DNA from: Syntrophomonadaceae bacterium
Lineage (GTDB): Bacteria; Bacillota; Dethiobacteria; DTU022
Assembly (NCBI GenBank): GCA_003552365.1
Contig: PUKR01000172.1
Span: 1 to 37,596 of the forward strand
DNA length: 37,596 bases
Reading direction: 5' to 3'
Shown: piece after piece, positions 14,976-23,845 of the stretch
Numbering within the stretch: position 1 is the stretch's first letter
How the letters are laid out: every line of letters starts with the position of its first letter
Translations under genes and position numbers: made by a program
The notes under the pieces: generated by a model
Databases searched by the model: none
What the model was told of the DNA's origin: nothing
The model's input: only the letters and a program-made list of their open reading frames with translations

Positions 14976-15665
14976 CTAAAGCAGCCCTTTTTCCCTGAAG
15001 CTAAAGAAACAGCCATCGCCAATGATTATGTGATCACGCACTGCGATGCCCAGGATGTTCCCGGCATCTACCAGGCGCCTGGTTACCTCCAGGTCTTCCT
15101 GGCTGGGAGCCGGATCACCGCTGGGGTGATTATGGAACAAAATGATGGAAGCGGCACTTTTACGTAGCGGCAGGGTAAATATTTCTCTGGGATGCACGAT
15201 AGAAGCGCTTAAACTGCCGACAGATATCTCTTCCCTGGAAATTACATGGTTCTTGGTGTTGAGTAAAAGAATCTTAAAATATTCCTTCTTCTTATAGCGC
15301 AGTTCTTCCATGAACAGGTCCGCTGCCTGCCGGGGAGTGGTAATGCTGCTGTTTTCTTCCCGCGGGGTTGTCGCCAGGCGGCTGCCCATCTCTAAAGCCG
15401 CTTTAATCATTACAGCTTTATCCGGGCCAATCCCTTTGTTTTCCTGCAAATCTTCAAGCGACAGCTGGGGCAGATTCCGCAGACCGCCACCCCTGGAAAT
15501 AATTTTTGTAGCCAGCTGCACCGCGGATTCGTTTTTGTTGCCCGATCTAAGCAGAATAGCCAGTAGTTCTGCATTTGAAAGAGCATCCGCACCGAGCGCT
15601 TTTAATTTTTCCCGGGGCCGCTCCTCTAAAGGCAAATCCTTGATCATAATCGATTTATTATCCAT
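14976..15665 (-). CDS. radC: RadC family protein (JAMM/MPN domain)
   Basis: 229 residues. An N-terminal helix-hairpin-helix-like region (DLPLEERPREKLKALGADALSNAELLAILLRSG, and LQENKGIGPDKA) precedes the JAMM domain with its metal motif HNHPSGDPAPSQED (about residues 178-191). The role of chromosomal RadC in repair is disputed. The long reading from ATG 15674 has its purine run abutting the start, so I use ATG 15665, which has AGAGAGG nine bases upstream. It overlaps or abuts maf and is co-transcribed with it, as in other Bacillota (the maf-radC pair). Confidence 0.93.
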   Translation of the reverse strand: MDNKSIMIKDLPLEERPREKLKALGADALSNAELLAILLRSGNKNESAVQLATKIISRGGGLRNLPQLSLEDLQENKGIGPDKAVMIKAALEMGSRLATTPREENSSITTPRQAADLFMEELRYKKKEYFKILLLNTKNHVISREEISVGSLSASIVHPREIFTLPLRKSAASIILFHNHPSGDPAPSQEDLEVTRRLVDAGNILGIAVRDHIIIGDGCFFSFREKGLL

Positions 15666-15670
15666 ATCCC

Positions 15671-16258
15671 TCATCCTCTCTTGTTAAACCAGGCTGGAAT
15701 TTGCATCCGTGTAAAAAAATCAAAAAGCAGTCCCAGTGGAAGCCCGACCACGTTGAAGTAACATCCGTCAATTTTTTCCACGAATAAGGCAGCCCGGTCT
15801 TGAATCCCGTAGGCCCCGGCCTTGTCCATTGGTTCACCGGTGGCAATGTAGCTGTTTATCTGATCTTCTCTTAAGTGCTTCAGCCAGACATAAGTTTCAG
15901 AAAAACCATTTTCATAAAAGCCGGTTGCCGCATCAACAAGAGCCAATCCTGAAATTACCAGGTGCTTTGTACCGCTTAGCTGTCTTAACATCCGGCGGGC
16001 ATCCTTCTCATCAGCAGGTTTCCCCATTACCTCGGTACCGGAAAATACTGCCGTATCGGCTGAAAGAACATAGCCGCCTTCTACTTTTTCAGAAACTGAT
16101 AGCGCTTTATTTAAGGCCAGCCTGGCCACCATTTCGCTGGCAGGCACTCCTTTTTCCATACTCTCCTGGATAGTGGGTTCAATTATGGTAAAAGGAATCC
16201 CCACCTGGCAAAGCAGGTTGGCCCGTCGGGGTGAAGAAGAAGCCAAAATCAGCATCAT
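15671..16258 (-). CDS. maf: Maf family nucleoside triphosphate pyrophosphatase
   Basis: 195 residues. The N-terminal signature LILASSSPRRANLLCQVGIPF is diagnostic, with VLSADTAVFSGTEVMGKPADEKDARRML and EPMDKAGAYGIQDRAALFVEKIDGCYFNVVGLPL following. Maf proteins hydrolyse dTTP/UTP or modified nucleotides and affect septum formation when overproduced. The ATG overlaps the stop codon of the upstream transporter gene (ATGATG/TGA), indicating coupling. Confidence 0.95.
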   Translation of the reverse strand: MMLILASSSPRRANLLCQVGIPFTIIEPTIQESMEKGVPASEMVARLALNKALSVSEKVEGGYVLSADTAVFSGTEVMGKPADEKDARRMLRQLSGTKHLVISGLALVDAATGFYENGFSETYVWLKHLREDQINSYIATGEPMDKAGAYGIQDRAALFVEKIDGCYFNVVGLPLGLLFDFFTRMQIPAWFNKRG

Positions 16259-16818
16259 TGCACCCCCCCTGCATTTGTTTGTTTTATCATCCTGGAAGTA
16301 ACCCCTTCCAGGTAATTAGCGGCGAGGCCTGTGAAAATTCCGGTTGGGACAGAAAGGAGGATCAAAAAAGGAAAATAACCCATAAGCAGGTCAAAACTTG
16401 CTATAATCACACTGGCCATAGAAAGTTGGACCAGGTTGTGCACTGCGGCACCGACCACGCTCACTGAAAGCAGGCTGACCATGCCTTTATTGCGAAGCAC
16501 AAGAACCAGGGACATGGCCAGGGCACTGGCCGCCCCGGCGGTAATACTCAACCAGAACCCAAAACCGAAGAGGCCGCCAATAAAAATACTGCCCAGGATT
16601 GACCTGAGGACGGCCAGTAACAAACCGCTTCGCAACCCAAACAAAACCAGGGTCAGCAAGGTAATAATATTGGCCAGCCCAATCCTTACCCCCGGCACAG
16701 GCATCGGAAGAGGCATGGCCGCTTCCACGGTGTGGATTACCACCGCAAAAGTAACCAGCAGGGCCATGTAAATTAAATATCTTAAACGGCTTTGCATTTG
16801 CAAACCCGGTTTATCCAT
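16255..16818 (-). CDS. Gx transporter family membrane protein (formerly 'heptaprenyl diphosphate synthase component I')
   Basis: 187 residues with about five or six membrane helices. Diagnostic stretch: EAAMPLPMPVPGVRIGLANIITLLTLVLFGLRSGLLLAVLRSILGSIFIGGLFGFGFWLS. The family (Hpre_diP_synt_I) was named for heptaprenyl diphosphate synthase but resembles ECF-type substrate-binding membrane proteins. It repeatedly occurs next to apbE and Rnf genes, as here, which suggests a role in supplying flavin, quinone or a related precursor; this is inference. Ribosome-binding site AGAGGGG precedes the ATG. Confidence 0.85.
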   Translation of the reverse strand: MDKPGLQMQSRLRYLIYMALLVTFAVVIHTVEAAMPLPMPVPGVRIGLANIITLLTLVLFGLRSGLLLAVLRSILGSIFIGGLFGFGFWLSITAGAASALAMSLVLVLRNKGMVSLLSVSVVGAAVHNLVQLSMASVIIASFDLLMGYFPFLILLSVPTGIFTGLAANYLEGVTSRMIKQTNAGGVQ

Positions 16819-16861
16819 CTTATTACCCCTCTACAATGCTCGAGCAAAAAGACCTTTAGAG

Positions 16862-17926
16862 TTACTGCAATTCGACAACGTCTGCAATCCCGCTCGAGAC
16901 CTCAATTTCCAGATCCGGGGTGACCAGGATCCCCTCCACTCCTGCTTTTTGCTCTATCAAATCCATCCCCTGTACCGGGCCAAGAATAAACAAAGTTGTA
17001 GAAAGCACATCGGCTTCCAAAACAGATTCAGCTAAAATAGTAATGCTGGCCAGATCTTCGGTCGGCATCCCGGTATCGGGATCAAGAATATGGTGGTAGC
17101 GAGTTTCGTTTTCTGTGAAGGAACGTTCATAGTCACCGGAAGTAGCTACCATCTGATCAGATACAGGAATAACTGCAATCATCTCCTGTTCCTGCCGGGG
17201 ATTGCGCACCCCGATTCGCCATGGTTCTCCATCAGGCCTGCTACCGATAACCCCAATATCCCCCCCGGCATTTACAAATGCATGCTCCACCTCTTTTTGT
17301 AGAAGCATTTCGATAGCCTGGTCAACAATGAAACCCTTGGCAATACCGCCCAGCTCAAGGGCCATACCTTCTTCGGACAAATAGATTGTTGACGCTTCAT
17401 GATCAAGTTCTATTTTTTCATAATCAACCAGGGGCAGCTTTTCTTCAAGCTGCCCGGCAGAAGGAACCCGGTAATCATGTTCCAAAAACCCCCATAAGTC
17501 AGTTATTGGAGCAATAGTGGGATCGAACGCGCCGTCACTGAGTTCGGCATACTCCAGGGCCTTCTCGGTCACATAAAAAACTTCTTTGCTTACTTCAACC
17601 GGTTTTTTCCCTGCCTGTTCATTTACCCTGTAAACGTCGCTGTCTTCAAGAGTCCGGCTAAAGAGAGCTTCCAGGCGCTCCATTTCATCAAAAACCTGGT
17701 CCTTAATTTGGGCGGCATATCTTTCACCGATGGTTTGAAAACGTAAATCCACCACCGTATCCATGGTAATTTGAGTATATTCATAGCTATCAAGGGCATA
17801 ATAAGCGTTGTAATAAAAATATCCGCCCAGGATAATTACTACAACCAGAGGAATAATATAAATAGGCTTGATATATTTCTTCCGGAGAGATTTATCTTGA
17901 TTATTGCCTTGCTCCGAGCTTTGCAT
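16862..17926 (-). CDS. apbE: FAD:protein FMN transferase
   Basis: About 354 residues. A single membrane anchor (about 20-42) is followed by the ApbE domain: MDTVVDLRF, YAELSDGAFDPTIAPITDLWGF, GGIAKGFIVDQA, AFVNAGGDIGVIG and the active-site region YHHILDPDTGMPTED. ApbE transfers FMN from FAD to a threonine in an (S/T)GAT motif on the extracytoplasmic side. Three such motifs occur just upstream: RnfD (TGAT) and RnfG (SGAT, TGAT), making these the likely substrates. ATG 17926 has AGG seven bases upstream; ATG 17932 and GTG 17947 are alternatives. It lies between the last antiporter subunit and the Gx transporter. Confidence 0.93.
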   Translation of the reverse strand: MQSSEQGNNQDKSLRKKYIKPIYIIPLVVVIILGGYFYYNAYYALDSYEYTQITMDTVVDLRFQTIGERYAAQIKDQVFDEMERLEALFSRTLEDSDVYRVNEQAGKKPVEVSKEVFYVTEKALEYAELSDGAFDPTIAPITDLWGFLEHDYRVPSAGQLEEKLPLVDYEKIELDHEASTIYLSEEGMALELGGIAKGFIVDQAIEMLLQKEVEHAFVNAGGDIGVIGSRPDGEPWRIGVRNPRQEQEMIAVIPVSDQMVATSGDYERSFTENETRYHHILDPDTGMPTEDLASITILAESVLEADVLSTTLFILGPVQGMDLIEQKAGVEGILVTPDLEIEVSSGIADVVELQ

Positions 17927-17971
17927 ATACATACCTAAAGGGCCCACCTCAAATTTAAGCCATCCACATCC

Positions 17972-19960
17972 TTAGCGACCAAAATAAAAGATAACCAGCA
18001 TTACACCGCCAAGCAGTAAAGCCAGGATCAACTGGTCAAAATTCAGGTTTTTTGAAGTCCACTCAACCGGATTAAACCGGAGCCATTTTGCCAGACCGCT
18101 CCTTTCAACCTCAGCTTCTTCATCTTGTCCGGACCTGTCAGCCATTCGCCGCATCGCACTTCCGGTTTTCATGTAACCTTCATCTATACTTTCATCCAAA
18201 CTCCTGGAGCGATAAGCAATTTTTTTCGCTGCTTCACCGGTCTTAGCATAGCTTTGATCTATGCTTTCATCCAGGCTCTTGGTACGGTAAGCAATTCTTT
18301 TCGCCGCATCACCGGTTTTAGCATAGCTTTCATCTATGGTTTCGTCAAGAATTCGCGTCCGCTCGGCCAAACCGCGACCGATTTCAGCGGAACGTTCAAA
18401 AGCGGTATCAATGCCTTTATCCATGGCAGTAATATACTGGCAGAATTCATAAAGTTTCCGGCCCGATCTCATGTAGAAATTATCTACAGAAGAATCAATC
18501 GAGGTTCCATAATGACAAAACCGATTATAGACGCCCTGGCCAAGGGGTTTAAAAATTAAGTACTCCACGCTAACCCACGGAGGCAGGTGAATGCCTTTCT
18601 TCAGTAATGAAGATAAATTTAAGAAAAGCAGTAACCCGGCAATGCCAAGTTGAAGGGCTCCCCAGATCCCGCTGGTGGTATAAATATTATGAACCTCAGA
18701 AGCATAAGGGATTAAAGGCGATACCAGTTGAGGATAAACACCCAGGATAATACAGAAAGCAGCAGTCCCTACAATGGCTACCTGGCTGGCCAGCGAAGTT
18801 TTATTTTTAACTTCAGCCCGCCCCTTGATAAAACCAAAACCGATCAGCTTGCAAAATGAGGCAGCGGTCCCGATGCTGGCGATCATTAACATGATTTCTG
18901 CTGGTCCCAGATCATAAAAAGCATACTTTAAGAGGTACTTGCTGACATATCCGTTAAACAGCGGAATACCGGCAATAGCAAGGGCCCCAACCACTCCGCC
19001 AAATGTAACCAGCGGCATCGCCTGCCAGATACTTTGTTTTTTAGCTTCTTCTTCCTCGGAATCCTCGTGGATTAAATCGTGCAGGTCTTCAGTTCCGGTA
19101 GCATGCAAAACTGCTCCCACACTCATAAATAAAAGCGCTTTATACAACATGTGGTTAACCACATGCAAAAGCGCACCGTCTGTGGCAAGTTCGGTTGCCA
19201 AACCCACACCTGCGACCATGTAACCAACCTGGCTGATAATATGATAAGAAAGCAAGCGGCGCATATTGTGCTGCAGCATAGCCATGGTAACCCCGGCAAC
19301 AGCCATAGAAGCTCCCATGTACATAATCACTTCGTTGGGAGGCAAGATCCTGGCAATGGCAAATACCCCAATTTTTGTAGTTAATCCGGCCAAAATAACA
19401 CTGGAAGGGAAATTAGCGGAGGGGTACCCCCGGGCTACCCATATATGCAGGGGCAAGAAAGCAGCTTTAAAACCAAAGCCAACTATAAAGAAGGTTAACC
19501 CACCCTGCGGGGCCTGCAAAATAAAATTGCCTGCTTCCTGGTAGTGCAGAAGAATGCCAAGCAAAACTATCAGTCCACCTGCCAGGTGAAACGAAAGGAA
19601 ATATAACCCGGCATAGATAGCATCAGGGGTTTTTCGCAGCAAGATCAGCCCGGCTGTTGACAAAGTAAGCATTTCCCAGAAAATAAAAAGAGTAATAAAA
19701 TTATCGGAAAAAACAATACCTATAGCGCTGGCCAAAGCAGCAAGGGCCACCGCCTGTTCGCTTGGCTTTGAATGCTGCAACCCGTAAAGCAAGGACAATG
19801 AACCGACCAGGGTAAAACCAAGGACGGCAATTCTGCTGTAGGGGTGTTCATCAAAAGAAATTGGTGCTAAAACAGCATCCCCGACAACATAACTGCCCAG
19901 CTCAATTCCGGTCCAACCGTAATAAGCAAGGTAGATTAAAGTCCCAATTACCCCGATCAT
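17972..19960 (-). CDS. NuoL/M/N-like antiporter subunit with 25-residue C-terminal repeats
   Basis: 662 residues from the first ATG. The core is a 12-14 helix proton/cation-translocating subunit: Glu in LFIFWEMLTLS, Lys in FGFKAAFLPLHIW and Lys in NGYVSKYLLK are the conserved channel residues. The loop after HIW reads VARGYPSANFPSS instead of the usual LPDAHPVAPSPAS. Residues 486-610 comprise five 25-residue repeats (consensus LDxSIDxxYxKTGxAAxxIAYRT), charged and probably helical; a final helix follows after KNLNFD. A hydrophobic helix is encoded in frame upstream of the ATG (to 20050) with no ATG, GTG or TTG; GGAG lies nine bases before an ATC at 20048-20050. The real start is therefore probably ATC. 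It is the fourth such subunit in the cluster. Confidence 0.85.
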   Translation of the reverse strand: MIGVIGTLIYLAYYGWTGIELGSYVVGDAVLAPISFDEHPYSRIAVLGFTLVGSLSLLYGLQHSKPSEQAVALAALASAIGIVFSDNFITLFIFWEMLTLSTAGLILLRKTPDAIYAGLYFLSFHLAGGLIVLLGILLHYQEAGNFILQAPQGGLTFFIVGFGFKAAFLPLHIWVARGYPSANFPSSVILAGLTTKIGVFAIARILPPNEVIMYMGASMAVAGVTMAMLQHNMRRLLSYHIISQVGYMVAGVGLATELATDGALLHVVNHMLYKALLFMSVGAVLHATGTEDLHDLIHEDSEEEEAKKQSIWQAMPLVTFGGVVGALAIAGIPLFNGYVSKYLLKYAFYDLGPAEIMLMIASIGTAASFCKLIGFGFIKGRAEVKNKTSLASQVAIVGTAAFCIILGVYPQLVSPLIPYASEVHNIYTTSGIWGALQLGIAGLLLFLNLSSLLKKGIHLPPWVSVEYLIFKPLGQGVYNRFCHYGTSIDSSVDNFYMRSGRKLYEFCQYITAMDKGIDTAFERSAEIGRGLAERTRILDETIDESYAKTGDAAKRIAYRTKSLDESIDQSYAKTGEAAKKIAYRSRSLDESIDEGYMKTGSAMRRMADRSGQDEEAEVERSGLAKWLRFNPVEWTSKNLNFDQLILALLLGGVMLVIFYFGR
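18131..18505 (-). repeat. Five tandem 25-codon repeats
   Basis: The segment encodes residues 486-610 of the last antiporter subunit. Repeats 3-5 (18131-18355) are close copies, with SLDESIDQSYAKTG-like cores; repeats 1 and 2 are diverged but keep the spacing of the Asp-x-x-(I/V)-Asp pair and the aromatic residue. Confidence 0.85.
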
Positions 19961-20081
19961 AAATATATATCTTAAAACTTTCGGACCGAATAGAACTCCG
20001 GGTATTAATAATAAAGGTATTCCTATGCCTGCTATAACAAAAATATCGATTTGAGATCACTCCATTACACAGCTATTCTTT

Positions 20082-20107
20082 TACCTTTGTTGTATACCTT
20101 TGTTGTA
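20082..20107 (-). repeat. Perfect 13-bp tandem duplication upstream of the last antiporter gene
   Basis: TACCTTTGTTGTA occurs twice in direct succession (plus strand). On the minus strand each copy contains TACAAC and AAAGG. The first copy read by polymerase coincides with the -10 element of the promoter proposed here. Confidence 0.8.
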
Positions 20108-20130
20108 GATTAAAATCTTTTTAAAGTCAA
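20102..20130 (-). promoter_or_regulatory. Candidate internal promoter before the last antiporter gene
   Basis: The minus strand reads TTGACT (20125-20130), 17 bases, TACAAC (20102-20107), matching five and four of six consensus bases. The 120-base gap it lies in is the longest non-coding stretch within the antiporter cluster. Confidence 0.45.
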
Positions 20131-20181
20131 GCACCAGATAAAAGGGCCAATAGTTAAACATTTGCAAATCCAAACCAGTCA

Positions 20182-22221
20182 TCAATTGCCGTACGAAAAA
20201 ACTATAAATAATATCACTCCAAGAACAAAAGCCAGGAGCAGGTTGTCAAAATTAAGGTTTTTGATATTCCATTGATCCTGGTCCCACCAAAAAATACTGC
20301 TGCGAAACTGTTCCTTTAACCTGCGCTCCCGTTCCAGTCCTTTTCCTGTAAAGTAATAAGCCGACTGTCCGGCTTCATCCAGCGATGGTTCAGCTTCCTG
20401 CCCAGGATTATCCAGGTAAATCAAGGATTGCTCGTTGCTGCTGCTGCTATGTTCATAAAACTGCCCCAGGGCCATATCATTGATGCTGACCTCACGGAAA
20501 AAAAAAGACAGGACCGCTCGAGGCAGCGGTTCAAACACGAGTTTTTGAATGCTTAACCAGGCTGGCGGCTGCCATTCAAACCAGCCCCTGGAAACTGCCG
20601 GCAGGTAAATAAACAGGGCTAACAGGACAACAACCAGCACTGCCTCTAGGGGTTGCCAGGCGAAAAACTGGAAACCATGCAGGTATTCGATGCTTGAAGC
20701 GGCAAAATCATAGAGATGAGCTGCCGGCAATATAAAAACGTCAAGGAGCAAGTTTGGAGAAATGCCAATTCCTATCACCAAAAGAGCAAAAATAACAATC
20801 ACGAAATTAACCGATGGCGCAATCCGGTATTCCTGATCTAAATCTTCAGGGACAGGACCCAAAAAGACACCCTTAAAAAGCTTTAAAAAATAGCATATTG
20901 TTAATGCACTGGTAACTACGAAAAACCGCTCTGCCACAAAAATCCCGTAAACTTCGTGATGCTGGTATGCATATAAAAGAGCATCGTGCACCAAAGTTTT
21001 ACTGGCAAACCCGTTAAAACCGGGAATTCCTGCAATGCCAAGGGCAGCTATAGCAAAAGTAATTGCCACCAGGGGCATCTTCCGGGCCATCCCCCCGAGG
21101 CGGGATAAGTCCAGCTCGTGGGTATACATATATACTACACCAATCATAATAAAAAGCCCGGCTTTAAAAATAGCATGGTTGGCAATGTGGTAGAGCGAGC
21201 CGGAAAAACCCATTGCCCCGTCCGCTCCCATCAGCATGGCAACTCCTATCCCGGTTACAATATAACCCATTTGACTTATACTGCTGTAGGCTAATATCCG
21301 TTTAGTGTTACTTTGCAGCAAGGCCATAATCGCTCCGGCCAGCATGGTCACAATGCCAATCCACATTAAAATATTTCCACTGTTAAATACGTAAACCCAT
21401 TCCACTTCATTACCGGCTCCGGCGGGCTGAAATAGAATCAAGCTGACTCTTAAAACACCATAAGCACCGGCCTTTATCATAATCCCTGACAACAGGGCAC
21501 TGGCCGGAGAAGGGGCTACCGGGTGGGCCAGGGGAAGCCAGATGTGCAGCGGAACTATTCCGGCTTTAATACCAAAACCGATCATAAATAAAACAAAAAT
21601 AGCCGTGCGCTGGTTTCCCAATTCTTCCAACACCGGGACCATGTTAAGGTGACCGGCACTGCCAAAAAACAAGAGGATGGCAAACAGCAAAGAAAGACCG
21701 CCAATAATAGCCATGTAAAGATATAGCGATCCCGCTTTTAAAGCTTCCTGGTTTTGCTTGTGGATTACCAGGACAAAAGAGCTGAAAGTCATGATCTCGA
21801 AAAAAATAAACAAAGAAAACAGGTCGCCGGCAAAAATTACCCCCAGTATTGCACCGAGCGTAAAAATGAAAAAACTATAATAACGGCACAAATGGTGCTC
21901 GTGCTCCATGTAGGAAAAAGAAAAAATAGTTGCAAGGACCCAGATCAGGGTAATTAATAATGCAAATATCCAACCGAACAAATCAACCCTGAAATTTAAG
22001 TTGAACTGCATTAGCTCAATTAAATCGCAGCCTACTTCACCGACAAGCACCAGCGGTAAAAGCCAGATCACTCCGCCCAGTGAAAACAGCGCTGAGCATA
22101 ATACAGCAGCCTTGCGAGTGACCATCCGCTCAACAGGAACAAAATAAAGCACTATCCCGGTTAGCATAGGGACTAAAACCAGGTACAATGGTACAGAAGT
22201 ACTGTATGCTAAAGCTTCCAC
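20182..22221 (-). CDS. NuoL/MrpA-like antiporter subunit with C-terminal extension
   Basis: 679 residues. Conserved channel residues are present: Glu in LFIFFEIMTFSSF, Lys in FGIKAGIVPLHIWLPLAHPVAPSPASALLSGIMIK, and Lys in NGFASKTL. After about 13-14 helices comes a soluble tail of about 100 residues, ending in an additional helix after KNLNFDNLLLAF. That ending and the preceding FEPL...FYEHSS segment resemble the tail of the downstream subunit (17972-19960), but without the expanded repeats. The start is GTG 22221, supported by AAGGGGG eight bases upstream. It probably forms one of four ion-translocating subunits of the complex. Confidence 0.9.
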   Translation of the reverse strand: MEALAYSTSVPLYLVLVPMLTGIVLYFVPVERMVTRKAAVLCSALFSLGGVIWLLPLVLVGEVGCDLIELMQFNLNFRVDLFGWIFALLITLIWVLATIFSFSYMEHEHHLCRYYSFFIFTLGAILGVIFAGDLFSLFIFFEIMTFSSFVLVIHKQNQEALKAGSLYLYMAIIGGLSLLFAILLFFGSAGHLNMVPVLEELGNQRTAIFVLFMIGFGIKAGIVPLHIWLPLAHPVAPSPASALLSGIMIKAGAYGVLRVSLILFQPAGAGNEVEWVYVFNSGNILMWIGIVTMLAGAIMALLQSNTKRILAYSSISQMGYIVTGIGVAMLMGADGAMGFSGSLYHIANHAIFKAGLFIMIGVVYMYTHELDLSRLGGMARKMPLVAITFAIAALGIAGIPGFNGFASKTLVHDALLYAYQHHEVYGIFVAERFFVVTSALTICYFLKLFKGVFLGPVPEDLDQEYRIAPSVNFVIVIFALLVIGIGISPNLLLDVFILPAAHLYDFAASSIEYLHGFQFFAWQPLEAVLVVVLLALFIYLPAVSRGWFEWQPPAWLSIQKLVFEPLPRAVLSFFFREVSINDMALGQFYEHSSSSNEQSLIYLDNPGQEAEPSLDEAGQSAYYFTGKGLERERRLKEQFRSSIFWWDQDQWNIKNLNFDNLLLAFVLGVILFIVFSYGN

Positions 22222-22242
22222 ACATTTTGCCCCCTTAAAAGG

Positions 22243-23766
22243 TTAAAAAATGCCACCTTCCAGGAAAAACCATGAAGTTATTTGCGACAACTCGAACTGC
22301 ACGTTTATCGGTGAAAGTCCAAACAGCAGTGTGCTTATCGCCAAAATAACCATTGGTGCCAGCATTCTCGGGGCCACATCCTGAACATTGAAATTTAAAG
22401 CATGTCCATGGCCGTGCGCATGAGCATTTGCGCCTTTATCTTCCCCAATAATTTCAAAAAAGGCGGGCACAATGATAGGCAGGTAATAAAGGGCATTTAA
22501 AAGACTGCTGATTAATAAAACTATAGCATATACAGTTATATTGGCATCAAGAGCCCCGAGGCCAAGCGTCCACTTGCTCAAAAATCCATTCAGGGGAGGA
22601 ATACCGATCATCGCGAGCGCCGCGACAGAAAAGCAGCCAAGCGTGTAGGGCATTTCCCTGCCCACTCCCCCCATATCAGAAATGAGCCTTTTACCGGTCT
22701 TCCAGATTATTGCCCCGGCAGCAAGGAAGAGGCAGCTTTTCATAATCGCATGGCAAAAAATATGGAACATAGCCCCGGTAATCGCATTTTCATTGAGGAT
22801 ACTCAAACCCAAAAGCACATAGCCCATTTGCCCCACGCTGGAATAAGCCAGGCGGCGCTTTATATCATTCTGGGTTAAAGCTACAGCAGAGCCCAGCATT
22901 ATGGTAATCACCGCTAAAACTCCCAGAACAATATCCCAGTTATTTGCCTGCATTACCTCGACCGAAAAGGCATGGAAAATAACCCTGAAAAGGCCGTATG
23001 CTCCGGTTTTCAGCATAACCCCGGACAAAAGGGCGCTGGCCGGTGATGGAGCAACAGGGTGAGCATCGGGAAGCCAGACATGGAGAGGAAACATCCCGGC
23101 CTTCATGCCAAAACCTATGATAAAGCAAATAAAAGCTAAAAATGAAAGGAAGGTAACTTCATCGATAATCGTCCCAACGCCCAGCGATACTGTTCCGCCA
23201 AGCTCGAAAGTAATAATTATCCCTAAGAATAAGGCTAAACCACCAATTATAGTCATAACCAGGTATTTATACCCTGCTTTGAGTGCCTGTTCAGTTTCTT
23301 CGTGGACAACCAAAATGTAAGAAATCAGGGACATCAGCTCAAAAAACACAAAGAGGGTAAAAAAGTCGCCGGCTAAAAATATTCCCAGGCAGCTGCCAAG
23401 GGTAAAAACAAGGACCGGGTAGTAACGGCTTCCTCCGTGCTCTTCCGCCATATAGTCAAGGGAATAGATTGTACAAAGCAACCAGATAAAGGAAGCAATT
23501 GCTGCCAGGTTAAAACTCAGGATATCCAGCCGCAATGATATTTCCAGGTCGGGGAGAATTTCAAACAGGGTTAACTGTATAATTTCCCCGTTCATAACCA
23601 CAGGGTAGAGTGAAATAGTTAATATAAATGTAACCGTACTCGTTCCCAGGGTCAGGGCATTTCTCAATTTATCCGATCGACCCCCGGCCGACATGATAAC
23701 CGGGGTCATTACTATTGGAAATAAAATTACAAATAGTATAACCGCGATTGCTGTTGCTTCATCCAC
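22243..23766 (-). CDS. MrpD/NuoN-like antiporter subunit (second copy)
   Basis: 507 residues with about 14 helices. Channel residues: Glu in LFVFFELMSLISY, Lys in FGMKAGMFPLHVWLPDAHPVAPSPASALLSGVMLK, and Lys in NGFLSKWTLG. A histidine-rich loop, NAHAHGHGHAL, lies near residue 450 and could bind metal. The start is GTG 23766, with GGAGGTGG six bases upstream; the longer ATG starts (23784/23781) have no ribosome-binding site and would include it as coding. It follows the mrpD gene after a 79-base AT-rich gap. Confidence 0.9.
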   Translation of the reverse strand: MDEATAIAVILFVILFPIVMTPVIMSAGGRSDKLRNALTLGTSTVTFILTISLYPVVMNGEIIQLTLFEILPDLEISLRLDILSFNLAAIASFIWLLCTIYSLDYMAEEHGGSRYYPVLVFTLGSCLGIFLAGDFFTLFVFFELMSLISYILVVHEETEQALKAGYKYLVMTIIGGLALFLGIIITFELGGTVSLGVGTIIDEVTFLSFLAFICFIIGFGMKAGMFPLHVWLPDAHPVAPSPASALLSGVMLKTGAYGLFRVIFHAFSVEVMQANNWDIVLGVLAVITIMLGSAVALTQNDIKRRLAYSSVGQMGYVLLGLSILNENAITGAMFHIFCHAIMKSCLFLAAGAIIWKTGKRLISDMGGVGREMPYTLGCFSVAALAMIGIPPLNGFLSKWTLGLGALDANITVYAIVLLISSLLNALYYLPIIVPAFFEIIGEDKGANAHAHGHGHALNFNVQDVAPRMLAPMVILAISTLLFGLSPINVQFELSQITSWFFLEGGIF

Positions 23767-23845
23767 CGAAGCCACCTCCATCATTCATTAATGTCCTTTT
23801 TATTATATATTGCAACTTTATATCAATCTAAATACATTGCTTAAA

